Shown here: positions 22,720-34,900 of the stretch, piece after piece
Layout: every line of letters starts with the position of its first letter
Numbering within the stretch: position 1 is the first letter of the stretch
NCBI GenBank assembly: GCA_014607495.2
Contig: CP053154.1
Span: 8,494,001 to 8,558,000, forward strand
DNA length: 64,000 nucleotides
DNA from: Carposina sasakii
Taxonomy: Eukaryota; Arthropoda; Insecta; Lepidoptera; Carposinidae
Direction of reading: 5' to 3'
Made by a program: the position numbers and the translations under genes
Notes under the pieces: model-generated
The model's input: only the letters and a program-made list of their open reading frames with translations
What the model was told of the DNA's origin: nothing
Database searches by the model: none

Positions 22720-25700
22720 ATGTTCGAGGAGGATGAAGATGAATTCATTGGAACACTGTATGATAAGGGTCACTGGGAATGGAATTACAAAACTGAGGAA
22801 TTAGTATTCAAAAGGTATTTAATTGGCCATGTGCTGATTCGAAGCTACAATGACATAAAATTAACTAAATTCTTAGGCCTACACATAGACAATAATTTAA
22901 ACTGGAAAGCACATGTGGAAAAGGTTACCTCTAAGGTTAATTCATTCTCTTATGCGCTACGCTTACTTTCGAAAGTGGTAAACCAACCCACTGTACTTAT
23001 GGCCTATCATGCACATGCTGCCTCTTGTCTGAGGTATGGTATAATCTTTTGGGGTAACTCGACCCATAAAGATATGGCATTCAAAGCGCAGAAGAGATGC
23101 ATTAGAGCTATTGTCAATATTAAGCAAACTGAGAGTTGTCAGCCACACTTTAAAAGATTGAAAATATTAACTGTTCCATGCATGTACATATATGACATTG
23201 CTCTATATGTTAAAGTTAATATTGATAAATTTGAAAAACTGAGGGGAAAACGTAATGATTGCAAAATTTGTATGCCATTATGCAAAACAGTTTTCTATAA
23301 TAAAAGCGTATTTGGCATGGCTCCTAGAGTATATAATAAATGTGACATATGCAGGACTGATGACATTAATATATTTAAAAATAAACTTTACAAGCTTTTG
23401 GTTGGTGGTGCCTACTATTCGATTGAGGAATTTTTAAATGCTAAATTGGCAAAAACTATATAATTGTAAAATTGTTGACATTTAACTTATTATTACTATT
23501 TTATTTTATTATTAATGTGACATTTATTACTACTTGAATTAAAAAAAGAAGCCTATATATATATGCTAGTGTATCTGTATTGTGTGTGTGATGCTAGACT
23601 TATAACATTAACCAATTAATAACTTTTAGCTTTATCTATTAAACTTTATCTTTGTGTAACTAACATAACTAACATTTGCATGCCAATGACTGGCAAATAT
23701 GCAGGAGCAAATTTTTCTATTACACTATCACCATTATGTACCCATATTTATGCAAATAAATGATCTGAATCTGAATCTGAATACACTTACAATAATATGG
23801 TAGATGCATCTCTACCATCGAATATGATAATTTTTTCTGGCAGCCGAAACAGAACCGTTGCCAGTTTGATATACTTATGATATATATACTTACTCATGAT
23901 ATACTTACAGCAGAAATCCGTGGTGTGCTGTAATAAGCCTGTTTAATTACTACACCGTAAAATAATTATTGTTTTGTACAGTGCTTCTGCAATAGTGCAT
24001 GCCAGCTGAAAAACTTGCCAGTATATAGGGCTAGCCTTTTAATTCAGGGCCTGCTATGCTTTATGTAGTGTATATCGCCCTTGTACATGTGTTTTTTGCT
24101 GTAGTACAATAAAGAATTTTATCTATCTATCTATCTATAGCTGTGTATATCTATAATTATCCTACCTTCTGATGTAGGTAGTTTAATGATGATGTATCAT
24201 AGTTTAAAAAATATGTATGATTAATAGGTTATTTAACACTCTATAGTTTAGCAGGTGCTAGAATGTAAAATCTGTACTATAGGCCCCTTATTACCTAACT
24301 AGCAAATGCAAATCGATAGCGAAAATTGTACAAAAATCGCTGATTGCTTGTCAAATTCGTATTACGTAGAATGACTTTCCATAGAACTTTGACATTTCAA
24401 GGCGAATATGTACAATTTTCTCTATTGCTTTGTTTCGGCTTTGCTATTGCTTTTACGTAATCAGGGGGCCGGACTTTTTAAACTGACTTCAGCTAATGGA
24501 TCAATTAATATTACGTCTAAACTAAATATTAGATATATTAATTATTTATTTACTTTAGTCACGTAAAACCTGATGAAGAGCCTATATCTGCCACAGCAGT
24601 AAGCGCTGTAGAGTTCAAAGAAATGGATCTGATAGAGCAGGTATAGTGACTATTTTGATAAACCGATCGTTATACCAACCAACCTTACCTACCTACTTTT
24701 ACCGTATTATTTTAGTTCGTTAATAATTTATGTAAAGTTTGCTCGAATGTGATATTTCATTTTATGAATTGTACGAATACGCTGTTGATACATAAGTAAA
24801 TTTTTAAACAAAAACACTTTAAATATTTTTAAACGTAAGTTGGTGTCGTCTTATTTACGTCTTGGAATTGAACAAGTAATTTTTATGCCGTGATTAACAA
24901 TTAGTGACACGAATACATAATAGGTTTAATTTCTTTATATTTCAGCAACGCTTCCGCAAACGGTATCAGAGAAAGACAAGTGATGATGACGTAGTTACAT
25001 TACAGGTACATATGTACATACATACATACACGGCTATGTACCCGGAATGGGGTGTCCAGACCGGCGGGACCACAGAGTTGGCACGTTTAACATAGCGAGG
25101 CCAGCCCCCGTATTGACATTATCTTTTTTGACAGTTCATAGTCATGATCACTCATTAAAACTTATTGAACTGGAAGTGGCATGTATGTGTGTGTTGTCAA
25201 AATTTTCTTCAGATAAGGCATTATGCCACTTCCAGTCGTTGAGTTTCAATTGAGTGATGATCACTATGAACTGTCAAAAAAGATAGCCAATAGGCCTGCA
25301 GATCTTATTGGTCAGTGACGATTTGCTCATTGACCGGCGGTCTAACGACATGCAGAGAAGTAGATGCAGCTGATGTTTTCCAGTGAATGCCCAAATTATC
25401 ACAGGACATTAAAAATAAATAAACTACTTTTATAAATTTTATCCGATTTGTTAACATCTTCGTCTTGGTAGCTGTTAAGTAAAGCTAGATTGTTTTTCTT
25501 TACTTTTTTCTTTTGCAGATTTTTTCATGAATGCTGAATCGAATTACAAACCTATAGGCAACAGGGTAGGTATTGTATTGTTTTATTTTATTTTTATAAA
25601 TAAAATTGTAATTGCAAACTGAAAACTGAAAACTTCCATCTCACACAGCTTATTTTAACTATTTATGGGTCAAAATCAGAGAGATTTTGGGTTTTGAAAT

Positions 25701-28700
25701 ATCTGAGATTTTGTTTTCTAAAAGATTTGCCATCATCTTTTTTTTCTGTCTATACTTTTGAGAATTTTTTCTCCACAACTTTCTTTGTTTCCTCTTCTGT
25801 CTTTCAGTCATATCACTATCAGTCTTAACTTTATTTTCAACCTTCTTTCTTTGGTAATATTCCCTATCTTTCAGTCTCTTAATCTCCCTTTGTTCAGGTG
25901 TCATTTTATATAAAACTTGCGTCTCCTTGCATTAGCCTTTTCGCGATGTTTTTTTAAGCTATACTGTCCTGTTAATCGTTTATTTGACTTCTTTTTCTCT
26001 TTATTTTTATCATTTTCCATGTTACCCGTTCTAAATGGTTCGCTAAAACAAAAATATTGCATTGTTATATGTTTTTAAAAGCATTACACCGTCATTTTGC
26101 CCGAAAATTGTCATTTCAGGAACGCATGTATCATTTCAGGAACGCTTGCGTCATTTCGAGGACGCCCATAATATACGAGAACGTTTCAGAAATGACCGTT
26201 CCCGAAATGACTATTTGATGATTACTTTCATATTATGCTTCACGCCGTCATATTAGATATTGGATTTAGAGGTTAGGAACACGTGAGCTGTAATATTTAT
26301 AAGAATTTAGCAAAAAGTATGCAAATTGTTGAAAAACTAATCACCAAACAGTGTTCCCGTAGTGACAGGGAATTAAAGCACGCTTCCCACATATGAAATT
26401 AAAAGGTTTACCAACAAAATCAATTATTTTTTTCGTAATCACGAGACGCGTCTTTTCCTTTGACTAGTGAACTTCACACTGTTGCTCGCTAACGCCACAT
26501 AACGCGTTTTGTTTTAATTACATCGACCGATATCCACCGCGTTCACTGAATGATTTAATAAACGTCAGACAGCATTTGAATAGTCAAAATATGACGAAAT
26601 TAAATTGTTGTTCATTTAATTTATACGTATATTCGTAATTAAATGATTTTCAAAGTTTTTATACTTTTACTAAGCGTTTTGATCACCTACATAATAACAT
26701 AACATCTGATGATGGAATCTCTAAGGAACCTAGGGATATCCTCAAATATAAAGGGCACGAGTAGTCCGTTTTTCGATTTTTATAGAGAATTTTGGTCAGC
26801 TACACATAATATAAAGGAAACGAGGGCCTGATGATGGAGCCGCCGAAAAACAGATAGTGGAACTTTTTAGTAACAAAATCCTCCTATGGCAAGGGGAGGC
26901 CTACATCCAGTAGTGGACTGCAACAGGCTTATGAAGATGAAGATAGTTGTGTTAAGTCGTGAAATTATATGTTGCATTAAGCGGTCGGAGGTCATCATTA
27001 TCATCATCATCATCATATTGTCAGACGTAAAGTTTCGAAGCCTAGTCCTTTTTCTCTTTTGTCATGTGGCCTATTTAATCATTTGCTGGCATATAAATCT
27101 GACAATATTAAGCCTCCTAAACTTCGTACACGGCTTAACGCAATATATATTTGCCCTTTAGTAAAATTTTACTTTAGTAAGCTCGAGTTTTGGGAGGAAG
27201 TCGGTTTTTCGTTTTAAAAAAAAATATTACCTTCAAAAATACTTACCTAAATCAAATTATTCCTACCTAATCACAACATTCGTATAAAAAATCATCATCA
27301 AATCTGGCGAAATTTATAGTGTCTAGTGTTTATGTTAGTTTTTTTATAGACAGATATTAATTATTTCTCGTGAGAAAATCTTGCTACGCGCGTCTATGTG
27401 CATTTATGCAGAAAAACGCAGTCTATTTACTCAACTTTGGACCCTAATATTTTGGAAACCAGACACTTCCCAGGTATGCTTCCATGGAGAAAAATGATCG
27501 TGATGATGAGGAGATTCCGTAGTTTTCGGGAACGTTGACGACCAAAAATCAGCCTGTATTATAATTACTGATATAATGTTTTAAAGTAAGTAGGTATTCA
27601 GAATTAAAGTGAAGTAAGCTATTACAATTATATTTGTATAACAATGGGATTGAGGACTTCTTAATGTGTGCTTATAACGTTAGGCTAATATATTAGAGCA
27701 GTCCCCCGACGCGACAAAATTTAATCAAAAATGTCATACGTACGGTCAACAGCCAATGGCCAAGATAACCATTTGCAGTTCAAAATTAGCAGTTTAGCCT
27801 CCGACATAAGGGTGGCACAAAGTCCCGAGTCTGCCATGCTTTAGTTGGTACTTACGTAGTGTTAAAAGTAATATTTTGCTTCTTATAGGGTTTAGCATTT
27901 TAAACCTTTTGTCATAATAATTGCGTACTTTTTTTGGGTCGGGGATTTTTTTATTTTTAATTTAATATTAAGAAAATCTTTGTCAGAAGCATGATTCTCA
28001 CCTCTCTGATTTTGACCCTTATATATAGTAGGTACCTATACTGTTCTTTATTTCCTTGAAAAATACTTTCGAAAGAACGTTTTCATCTTACAGGATATAA
28101 AAGATGTGGTGCTTTTCACAACTCCGGCCAAAGTCCTCACTCCGAGTATAGTGAAACTAATACACGCACCAATGACGGACCGGTTCATGCGGGCTTTGAT
28201 ACTGTATTGCCAGTATTTTTTACAGGTCCGTATTCTTGTAATTTTGAATATAAAATTATATTTTTTTACGATTTGCCTGACCTGACATATACCTAAATTC
28301 GAAGAATGAAGAATAATGTAAACAATTTTTGCAATAATCATAAATGGTATCTTAACTAGATAACAGAAACAATGCAGTCCCGTATACAAGAACAGCAAAG
28401 TAAGGTGCGGACAGATCAAAGCGATGCCACGGAGAAAGTGTTCATCGAAAACTTAGAGGACCTCCGCCTCCTTGTTGGAAAAGAATACTGTAGCATTTTA
28501 ATGGGTGTGTATTTCTGAAGACTGCAGACAATATAAAAATTAAAAAAACATGTCTCTACATCGTATATTTTTCATAGAAACCTTCCAATATTAGAAGGTT
28601 TCTATGTTTGCTAGTGTCAAGATATACTTACCAATCGCAATGCTTGTTACAATTTATATTTCCAGAATGAACGCCTTCTAAAGTAAGAGCCTAATTTAGG

Positions 28701-31613
28701 AGTAGGTAAATAATTCATTCATTTCATATTCACAGTCTTTATTGTACACACGCATAGATAAAAAAAACAACCACAATTTAAAAAATATTGTACAGATGCG
28801 AGCTAATCTCTATAAGAGATCTCTTCCAGTTTACCAAAACAATTAAAAAAGACACATCATCGAAGAGGTAAAACACATGTGCATAAAAAAAGACAAAAAC
28901 TAAAAATATACAAATTCTATGTACAAATAAATCACCTGTCTAATGTACTGTACAGGTGCTGGTGATTATAGAAGGTTTCATCATTTGGGTCCGTCGAAGA
29001 AACAGCGGTCGTCCATCATAAAGGACGCAATTCTCTTTGAGACATTCTTAAGGTTTTGTGTGCAGATCGTATGGCGAGTGCTTTCCAGGAAATCGTTGAA
29101 TTTAATCCGTAAGTACAAGACAAGTTACAATCCTTTAACGTATTGTAAGCAGGGTCTAATAGATATCGGTAGGTATATGCTGCGTGCGACGTGCTGCTAT
29201 TATACTGCTTTAATTTCCAAATTAGGCTCGAATTTTACATTGAAATTTTGTACAGCGAGATCACCGGCAGATCACAGATAAAAATACTTACCCGTATTTG
29301 GCCGAAGTAGACAAAGCACATACTTACAATTTTTTTTTTTTCAGAACTGGAAATTCATAGAATTTTTAAAACCGATCATTTCAACGTCGTCGAGCGCAAG
29401 TTACTAAACAATCGCGAGGATAACATATTAGGGAAGGAGAGAAATATTCTTTTAGGCACATGCGCCCCTAGAGACCTGAAGCTGAAGGCCAGGTCACCAC
29501 TCCTACACGAGGTGACGTGTGATCGACCAATAGACTACAGATTATTCGGCCTTGGAGTTGTACAATATGACTTGTATAGTATCGTTTCTATATAATCTTC
29601 TGTTATCTTTCTTATTTGTTACCTGCAGTATGTTTTGTTTTAATCTTTTGACGTCGGTAGGTCAAACATTGATATCTACCTATCAAATTCACTGACAATA
29701 TAAACCAACGAATGTGATTTGTGGATATCACACCTTTGTGGTTGCCACTGAATGGTCCGTGCTGGCAACGTAACATAGCACATCTCTGGTGGCAAGACAG
29801 GCATGGATTTGATATCTTCTTTTTTTAGTATTTTACATAGATATTCTAATTCAGTTTAACAGAACGCGGCTTGTACATGGAGAACGCGTTAATAGCACCC
29901 GAAGCAGAGCTGTTGAACCTGGGGGTCTCGGTGGGTATCCTCGGCCACCCGCGACATCTGTACGACATCATGCTGAAGGCACTGCCCTGCTCGGCTCTAA
30001 CGAATTCCATCTGCTCCACTCACAAGTACCTAATAATGATAGTAGTACTAGCTGTTGCCCGCAACATCGTCCGCATACAGAAGGCCTTCCTTCTCCATAT
30101 TCCCAACTATATCTTAGCAAAATTTCAAGAAGATTGCTTGAGTAGATAAAGTGTGAAGAGGTACCTAAAAACAAACTTACTTGCGGATTTATAATATTAG
30201 TTAGAAAAATACCTATGGTCGCAAACGTGATCGTAACTGCCTTGAATAGAACGTAGGACTTAAATTCCTTTAGTTTTCTTAGTTATTATCTGAAATAAGA
30301 TTATCAGTACGTTCAGCCAGTCCACGACTTCCTCCGCGTGAGGGGGCATGGCAACCGTCCGAAGCCGGGGAGGGTTGCTAAATAGCTTATAGCCTTCCTC
30401 AATTAATGGGCTAACACTGAAAGAATTCAAATTGGACCAGTAGTTCTTGAGATTAGCGCGTTCAAACAAACAAACTCTTCAGCTTTATATTAGTATTAGA
30501 TTTGTTATGTTGTTAGGTACAAGGCATGTTTCAACAAAATTGTACGGAATGATACATCAAAATAATGATGTTATATTTTTAGACATGATCCTTTGGAAAG
30601 CGAGATACAGGCGCAAGGACCATCGGCAGTCAGTCACAGCAAAAGAATATCATTATCTCAAAAGATATCGAAGAGCTCAATGTCCAAGAAGAGTGGACTT
30701 GTCTTACCTAACAGACCGTCATATAGTGATATCGTTTTACCCCCAAAACAAGTACAGTTGGATAAGTGAGTTTTTATATTTAATTGTATCAGGCGCTACT
30801 ATTCGGAAGTTCAAATTTCCATCAAGGGTACGCACAACACCGAGCCCTACACCCTCCGCCGATTCTCGGATCTGCCGACTCATGATCACGAACATGATCA
30901 GGATTCCTGAAAATGTCACGGGTGTTGGTGTAACATATATCGATTAACATTATTAATTGGTTTTCGGATGAATGGCTATGTATGCATGCATGCTGGGTGC
31001 TTGGATCTAGGTTCTCGTTGCGACTGTAGTAGTTTTGTGTTCATGATCATGAGCCCGTTGGTGGGCGTACCCTTGATGGAAAAGTAAGTTTTATTTACGT
31101 AACTTCTTCGGGGTGCTTAGACAATGTACCATTGTTAAACATTGACGTTCGTTATCATAAAACTCCCACCAATAGTGGATTGGATAGACTTCGTCACGTG
31201 ATATAACAAACACACGAATACGAAAGATTTTCCTTGGGACTTGAGGCAGACGTTTAGATGACGAACGTCTGTCGATTCGATCGAGATATAATATCACTTT
31301 GTCTAAGTTCTTGCTTATGTCAGCTAGTAGTAGCATAATGTTCTTTTTGCAAAATATACGCAAAATGTACCATTCTCACAATCCACTTTTCTCAAAATGT
31401 ATCAATCTACGGTAAAATACCCAATACAAGAGGATTTTGGTATTTCTTAACCTACCTTACAAAATACATTTCAGAGTTCGTGAATCGGCTTTTCCATCGA
31501 ACATATTACCTGGTGTTCCCTGCAATGAAGTGCAACTACAGAAATGGATGCGCCGAGCTCTCGCTGCTACAAAGAAACAAGTAAGGACGAAACCTGTACA
31601 ACCGAGATCTTAA
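22720..31613 (+). CDS. PPP1R36-like protein A (protein phosphatase 1 regulatory subunit 36 family)
   Basis: Ten exons join in frame: 22720-22814, 24559-24640, 24946-25005, 28094-28225, 28360-28504, 28956-29108, 29345-29573, 29855-30025, 30583-30765, 31475-31613 (TAA), giving 462 residues (human PPP1R36 is about 420). Family landmarks in order are GHWEWNYKTEELVF near the N-terminus, VVTLQDIKDVVLF, RFMRALILYCQYFLQ, LLVGKEYCSILMG, FLRFCVQIVWRV, ARSPLLHEV and VGILGHPRHLYDIML. The family is thought to bind protein phosphatase 1 and, in mammals, is testis-associated; that role is inferred here. A paralogue with the same exon plan lies tail to tail at 31971-36794; exons 1, 4, 5, 6 and 7 are equal in length. 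Introns hold a LINE remnant, MITEs and a hammerhead element. The exon 8 donor (AA|GTACCT) is weak, and no clear polyA signal was found. Confidence 0.8.
22829..23790 (+). pseudogene. LINE (Jockey/CR1-like) 3' remnant in PPP1R36-A intron 1
   Basis: An open frame with KFLGLHID, LNWKAHVEKV, SYALRLLSK, RYGIIFWG and FKAQKRCIRAI is the region after the reverse transcriptase palm typical of Jockey/CR1-group LINEs, ending in a stop at 23461-23463. A 3' UTR with AATAAA and a GATCTGAATCTGAATCTGAA tail (about 23760-23782) follows. The element is 5'-truncated; endonuclease and RT catalytic domains are missing. It starts within a few tens of bases of the exon 1 donor, so exon 1 and the LINE lie in one continuous open frame of 247 codons (22720-23463). 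That frame should not be read as one gene. The exact left edge is uncertain. Confidence 0.75.
24118..24138. repeat. (ATCT)n microsatellite
   Basis: About five copies of ATCT in intron 1 of PPP1R36-A, following an AATAAAGAATTTT stretch, as at the tail of a decayed retroposon. Confidence 0.8.
25121..25284. mobile_element. Foldback MITE in PPP1R36-A intron 3
   Basis: Arms of about 60 bp (from ATCTTTTTTGACAGTTCATA on the left; the right end is its complement) pair almost fully around a loop of about 40 bp, to a total of 164 bp. No coding capacity is present. The length of pairing fits a foldback-type non-autonomous DNA transposon. Confidence 0.75.
25659..26020 (-). pseudogene. Frameshifted fragment of a basic, lysine/arginine-rich protein
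   Basis: On the minus strand a first frame begins at ATG 26020 (MENDKNKEKKKSNKR...) and ends near 25903. A second frame (25904-25659) overlaps it, continuing with TPEQREIKRLKDREYYQRKK and KRKQRKLWRKNSQKYRQKKK. Joined by a one-base shift they give a highly basic, probably coiled protein of a repetitive type that I associate with multi-copy uncharacterised lepidopteran genes, possibly transposon-borne. It sits inside intron 3 of PPP1R36-A on the opposite strand, which supports a dead mobile copy. Function unknown. Confidence 0.4.
26655..27210 (+). mobile_element. Composite repeat, internally deleted copy of 46627-48180
   Basis: Left part (26655-26975) matches 46850-47178 and right part (26976-27160) matches 47984-48170 at high similarity, including the (ATC)n tract. 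The middle 800 bp present at 47 kb are missing; the join falls at a shared CGGT. It ends near AAGTCGGTTTTT, the complement of AAAAACCGACTT-like ends seen at the start of the 46.6 kb copy. It lies in intron 3 of PPP1R36-A and has no coding capacity. Confidence 0.65.
27308..27556. mobile_element. CAGG-ended MITE, truncated copy
   Basis: Matches the right two thirds of 38334-38731, through TTTGGAAACCAGACACTTCC and ending CAGCCTG before TA. The opposite end is missing. Inside intron 3 of PPP1R36-A. Confidence 0.65.
28573..28606. other. Short perfect hairpin
   Basis: Arms CATAGAAACCTTC and its exact complement flank an 8-base AT-rich loop, inside intron 5 of PPP1R36-A. Probably a minor foldback; no function can be read from it. 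Confidence 0.6.
30046..30180. repeat. 'TAGCTGTTGCC' dispersed repeat fragment
   Basis: Starts about 20 bp after the exon 8 donor of PPP1R36-A and shares TAGCTGTTGCC(C/T)GC and GTGAAGAGGTA blocks with 19043-19120. A decayed copy of a lepidopteran Helitron- or SINE-like repeat in intron 8. Confidence 0.45.
30780..31090 (+). mobile_element. Second copy of hammerhead-bearing element, ribozyme core mutated
   Basis: Shares TTCGGAAGTTCAAA, the CACGGGTGTTGG core and GCATGCTGGGTG-type blocks with 18300-18705. Its ends carry inverted CCATCAAGGGTACG. At 30907 the core reads CTGAAAA instead of CTGANGA, and GAAA has become GTAA, so the ribozyme is predicted dead. It fills the start of intron 9 of PPP1R36-A, some 15 bp past the donor. 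Confidence 0.5.
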
Positions 31614-31860
31614 AATTGCAATAACTTGTACTGAAAATCGGAAATATCTATTTTTACTGTATCTATTGTGTTGTTGATCTTATCTTATTGTGCCTTAATA
31701 TTTTTTTGAGATTAATATGAATATACAATAAGTATCCTTTTTTTGTAAAAAAAAAATCTTTTTTTTTATTACCTTGCATTACCGAAATACTTCAAATATA
31801 GTACCTTAAAGTATATTCAGAGTGATAATGAAATATAGAAATGAATGACCTATCAAGAGT

Positions 31861-31866
31861 TTTATT
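31861..31866 (-). terminator. Polyadenylation signal of PPP1R36-like B
   Basis: AATAAA on the minus strand, 105 bp beyond the TGA at 31971. It lies in the 357-bp gap between the two convergent stop codons. Confidence 0.6.
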
Positions 31867-31970
31867 CAAAAAACACAGACAGCTAATGCTTATAGTAAAA
31901 GATTACAATAAACGTGCTAAAAATAGAGTAGTAATATTTAATTAGAGAATCCCCATGAGCTGATGAGGCT

Positions 31971-34900
31971 TCACTGCTGCGCACGCCCGTGAGGCTGGAG
32001 CAGCTTCATCAGCCGGGCCTGCCATCTCTTGCGTTGAGTTTCACTGCACCTTCTGGAGTTTTCAGGAATATCAGGAAAGTTTGGTGGAAAATGGAACCTG
32101 AAAAAATACATTACAAAATGCGTATTTAGGTACCATTAGGTTAGAAACGGAGGATTTAATTTTTCCAAGATATCGTAAATCTTATAAAGTGATAACTAGG
32201 GATCCGCCCAGGCTTTGCACAGGTGTAATGCCCTTTCACGTGGACACAGTCTTTATAGAAAAGTGTTGCTTTTAGACTTTTTCATACAATTTTTTAAATT
32301 TTTCTCTCCGTAAGAACCATCCTTGTATTTCAACGAATACGCTAAAAAATGAATTAGCGAAATCGGTCTAGCTGTTCTCGAGATCCGCGCTTAGCAACAT
32401 AATTAGCGATTCATTTATATATTATAGAAGATATAATATAAAGGAAATTCAAAGTTATTATTACGGTTTAGAATCCTTGTCTGGAAGTTCTATATCAGGA
32501 TACATCTTCCGCAATCCAATCTTACTTTTAGCGCTCATTGAAGTAACCACTCTACTTGTAGTGGACACAGCTGATCTAAAATTTGCAGAAATATAATAAC
32601 GGGTCCGTAACCAAAGTCCGATTTACAAACTTTCGAATAGAATGATTGCGAAAAAATAATTATCGAAATATTCTAACCCCAACAGGTTTCGAATCTAGTA
32701 CTTAGAGCGAATCATTATGCATCGACGAACTTTTCTCCGAAAATATTTTCTGTCGAATAATATCCTTACAATGTAAATTTTATAAAATTATGGTTCATCC
32801 ATTCCGTGGCACTATTTTATTAATCGTCTCGGCAATAGCAATAATAATGTATTTTACAAACGCACGGCTATGTTCCCAGTCAGAACTGCAAAGGAAATCC
32901 TACATCTGCTTTTAGCATAGAGAGACATGTAAAAGATAAGTGATAAGTAGCTAGCTCATCACCTGACAGGGACTCTTATGACAAACACGGAAGGAGATGC
33001 AGCTGATGTATTCGAGTGAAGCCCTGCATCAGCACATGACTAAATTCGTACTACTATAATATAGGCACTTTAAATATTTGATTACAAAAATAAAAACGAT
33101 CATAATTCCACATTCAATCGCTATTCTATGATATATCCTATATGTAAATGAATTCGTCAGTTCTTGTATTGTAGGTAGGCACGTAGGTGGTAACAAGTAA
33201 TGTTAATGACATAATTTAGTAAGTAGAGATCTATTCTTACACAGATCTTTTAATTAAACACAACGTTAATTAAATTTTTAAGGATGCTTACATAGACCGT
33301 CCTGTTTTAACTTCAGTGGTTGGTAAAGGCCTCAACATTGTATCAAAAGTTGTGCGCGGCATACCAAAAATGCCCACTACAACTTTCTGGTCTAACATAT
33401 TTTCTTCCGGACCAGCAATTGCTTGGAACATGTAATTCAGACGCGATGTGGCTCTACGAATGTTTTCAAATATTATAAAGCTAGTTAAGAAAACATAAAT
33501 AGTAGTGTACTTACCTATAATACTTACTTGTGTTTTGGGTACCTATTCATTTGGTGAAATTCACTAATTAAGGTTTGTAATGTGAGCTCAACTTACATAT
33601 ATACTTAAATGGTCTTATAAACACACCAGAATCACACGACACCAAAAAATCATTGACGACAGACATTCATTCTGTTGATTTTGAGACGTAGAATAAATAT
33701 ATTTAAGCATTACTTACTGGGGACATTTAATGACACCAAGCCCCATCAATTGAAAATCTATTTTTCTATCACAAAACACCTCATTCATCAAAGGAGAGCG
33801 GGTGTTTAATTTCTTCTCATTTTTTAAACAATCGCCCAAAAGTACAGAGCGCTCCTCCTTCGCCATTTTGGAAATATAACCCGTACGTAAAGTATGTTCT
33901 ACAGAGTTAAATATTTCTGATTTGAATATTCTATTCAACTCTAACTCTGAAAAAACGAAACAAGCCTCAACTTTCTAGTTACCTACAACCTAAATTCTTG
34001 CTTTAACAGATTGATATGTCTTTACTTGCTTGAAGATTTAAGATAAACAATAAAAGCAATCAAAGTTCAAGGATACCCGTAACAAACTTACCTCTGTAAT
34101 TGGTGCGAAATAGTTGATCTAAAAAGACTTTGTAAACTTATTTATAAACTCCTGAATTACCTATTTGATTAAAAGATTTCCGTCCAAGTGCGAGCCAAAC
34201 TATTTGTACGCACATGCGTAAAAGTGTTTCGAAAAGTCGCGCGTCTTTATCTGATAGCGATCGGCGCTTCTTCGAGGGTCCCATATGATGGTATTTCTTT
34301 GTGTCTCCTCCCCCTATAATTTACGATACTTTATAAGTGTCATGCATTAAAATAATCAATTGGTAGACAGAATACGGTCAAGTAACCTCCCTATAACTTA
34401 AAAAATGCACCTACAATTTCATCCGTGTGGTGTCAAAACTGCTAATTCTTCACATCCACATTTTACTGCTTTTTCCCTAGGTCTTAGACTTGTCCAGCAG
34501 CGACACGACGTAAGAAGTCGGAAACGCATTAGGGCGACCGCCGCCAAAGGCACTAGAGGTGCAAAAGGGGCACACCGCTCCCTGCCAAGATTTTTTGTTA
34601 GGAATTCCAGATGTTGAAATACGAGTAGTGTAAATAACACAAGCTTACCTATCAGCATAGTACAATATTCTTTGGCAACTAGCAGTCTTATATCAGATAA
34701 GTTATCTCTGTATTTACTTTCCAAGACTTCACAGACCGGCGTTCGCACTTTCTTTTCCATATCCTCAATTCGTCGCGCCATTTCATCAGCTAACTAGACA
34801 TATATAAAATTCATATTATTGTCGCCCTGTTTGCTTATAAAATTATTAAATTAGTTCATACTCTTTCATTGTATCTCTTTTGAAATTCATGAGACTAGAG

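Noticed and set aside
22720..23463. Single 247-codon gene
   Set aside because: Codons 1-31 match exon 1 of the paralogue at 36794-36700 and stop matching exactly at the donor; the rest is a LINE tail.
26095..26215. CRISPR-like or regulatory array of GTCATTTC.GGAACG motifs
   Set aside because: Only a few irregularly spaced, partly inverted copies in an intron of an insect gene; looks like a decayed transposon end.
30447..30947. 166-codon plus-strand gene
   Set aside because: A different frame over exon 9 of PPP1R36-A (30583-30765) and part of the hammerhead element; splice phase supports the other frame.
34419..34781. 120-codon minus-strand gene
   Set aside because: First 45 codons are exon 5 of PPP1R36-B; beyond the GTAAGC donor at 34648 the frame is intron.
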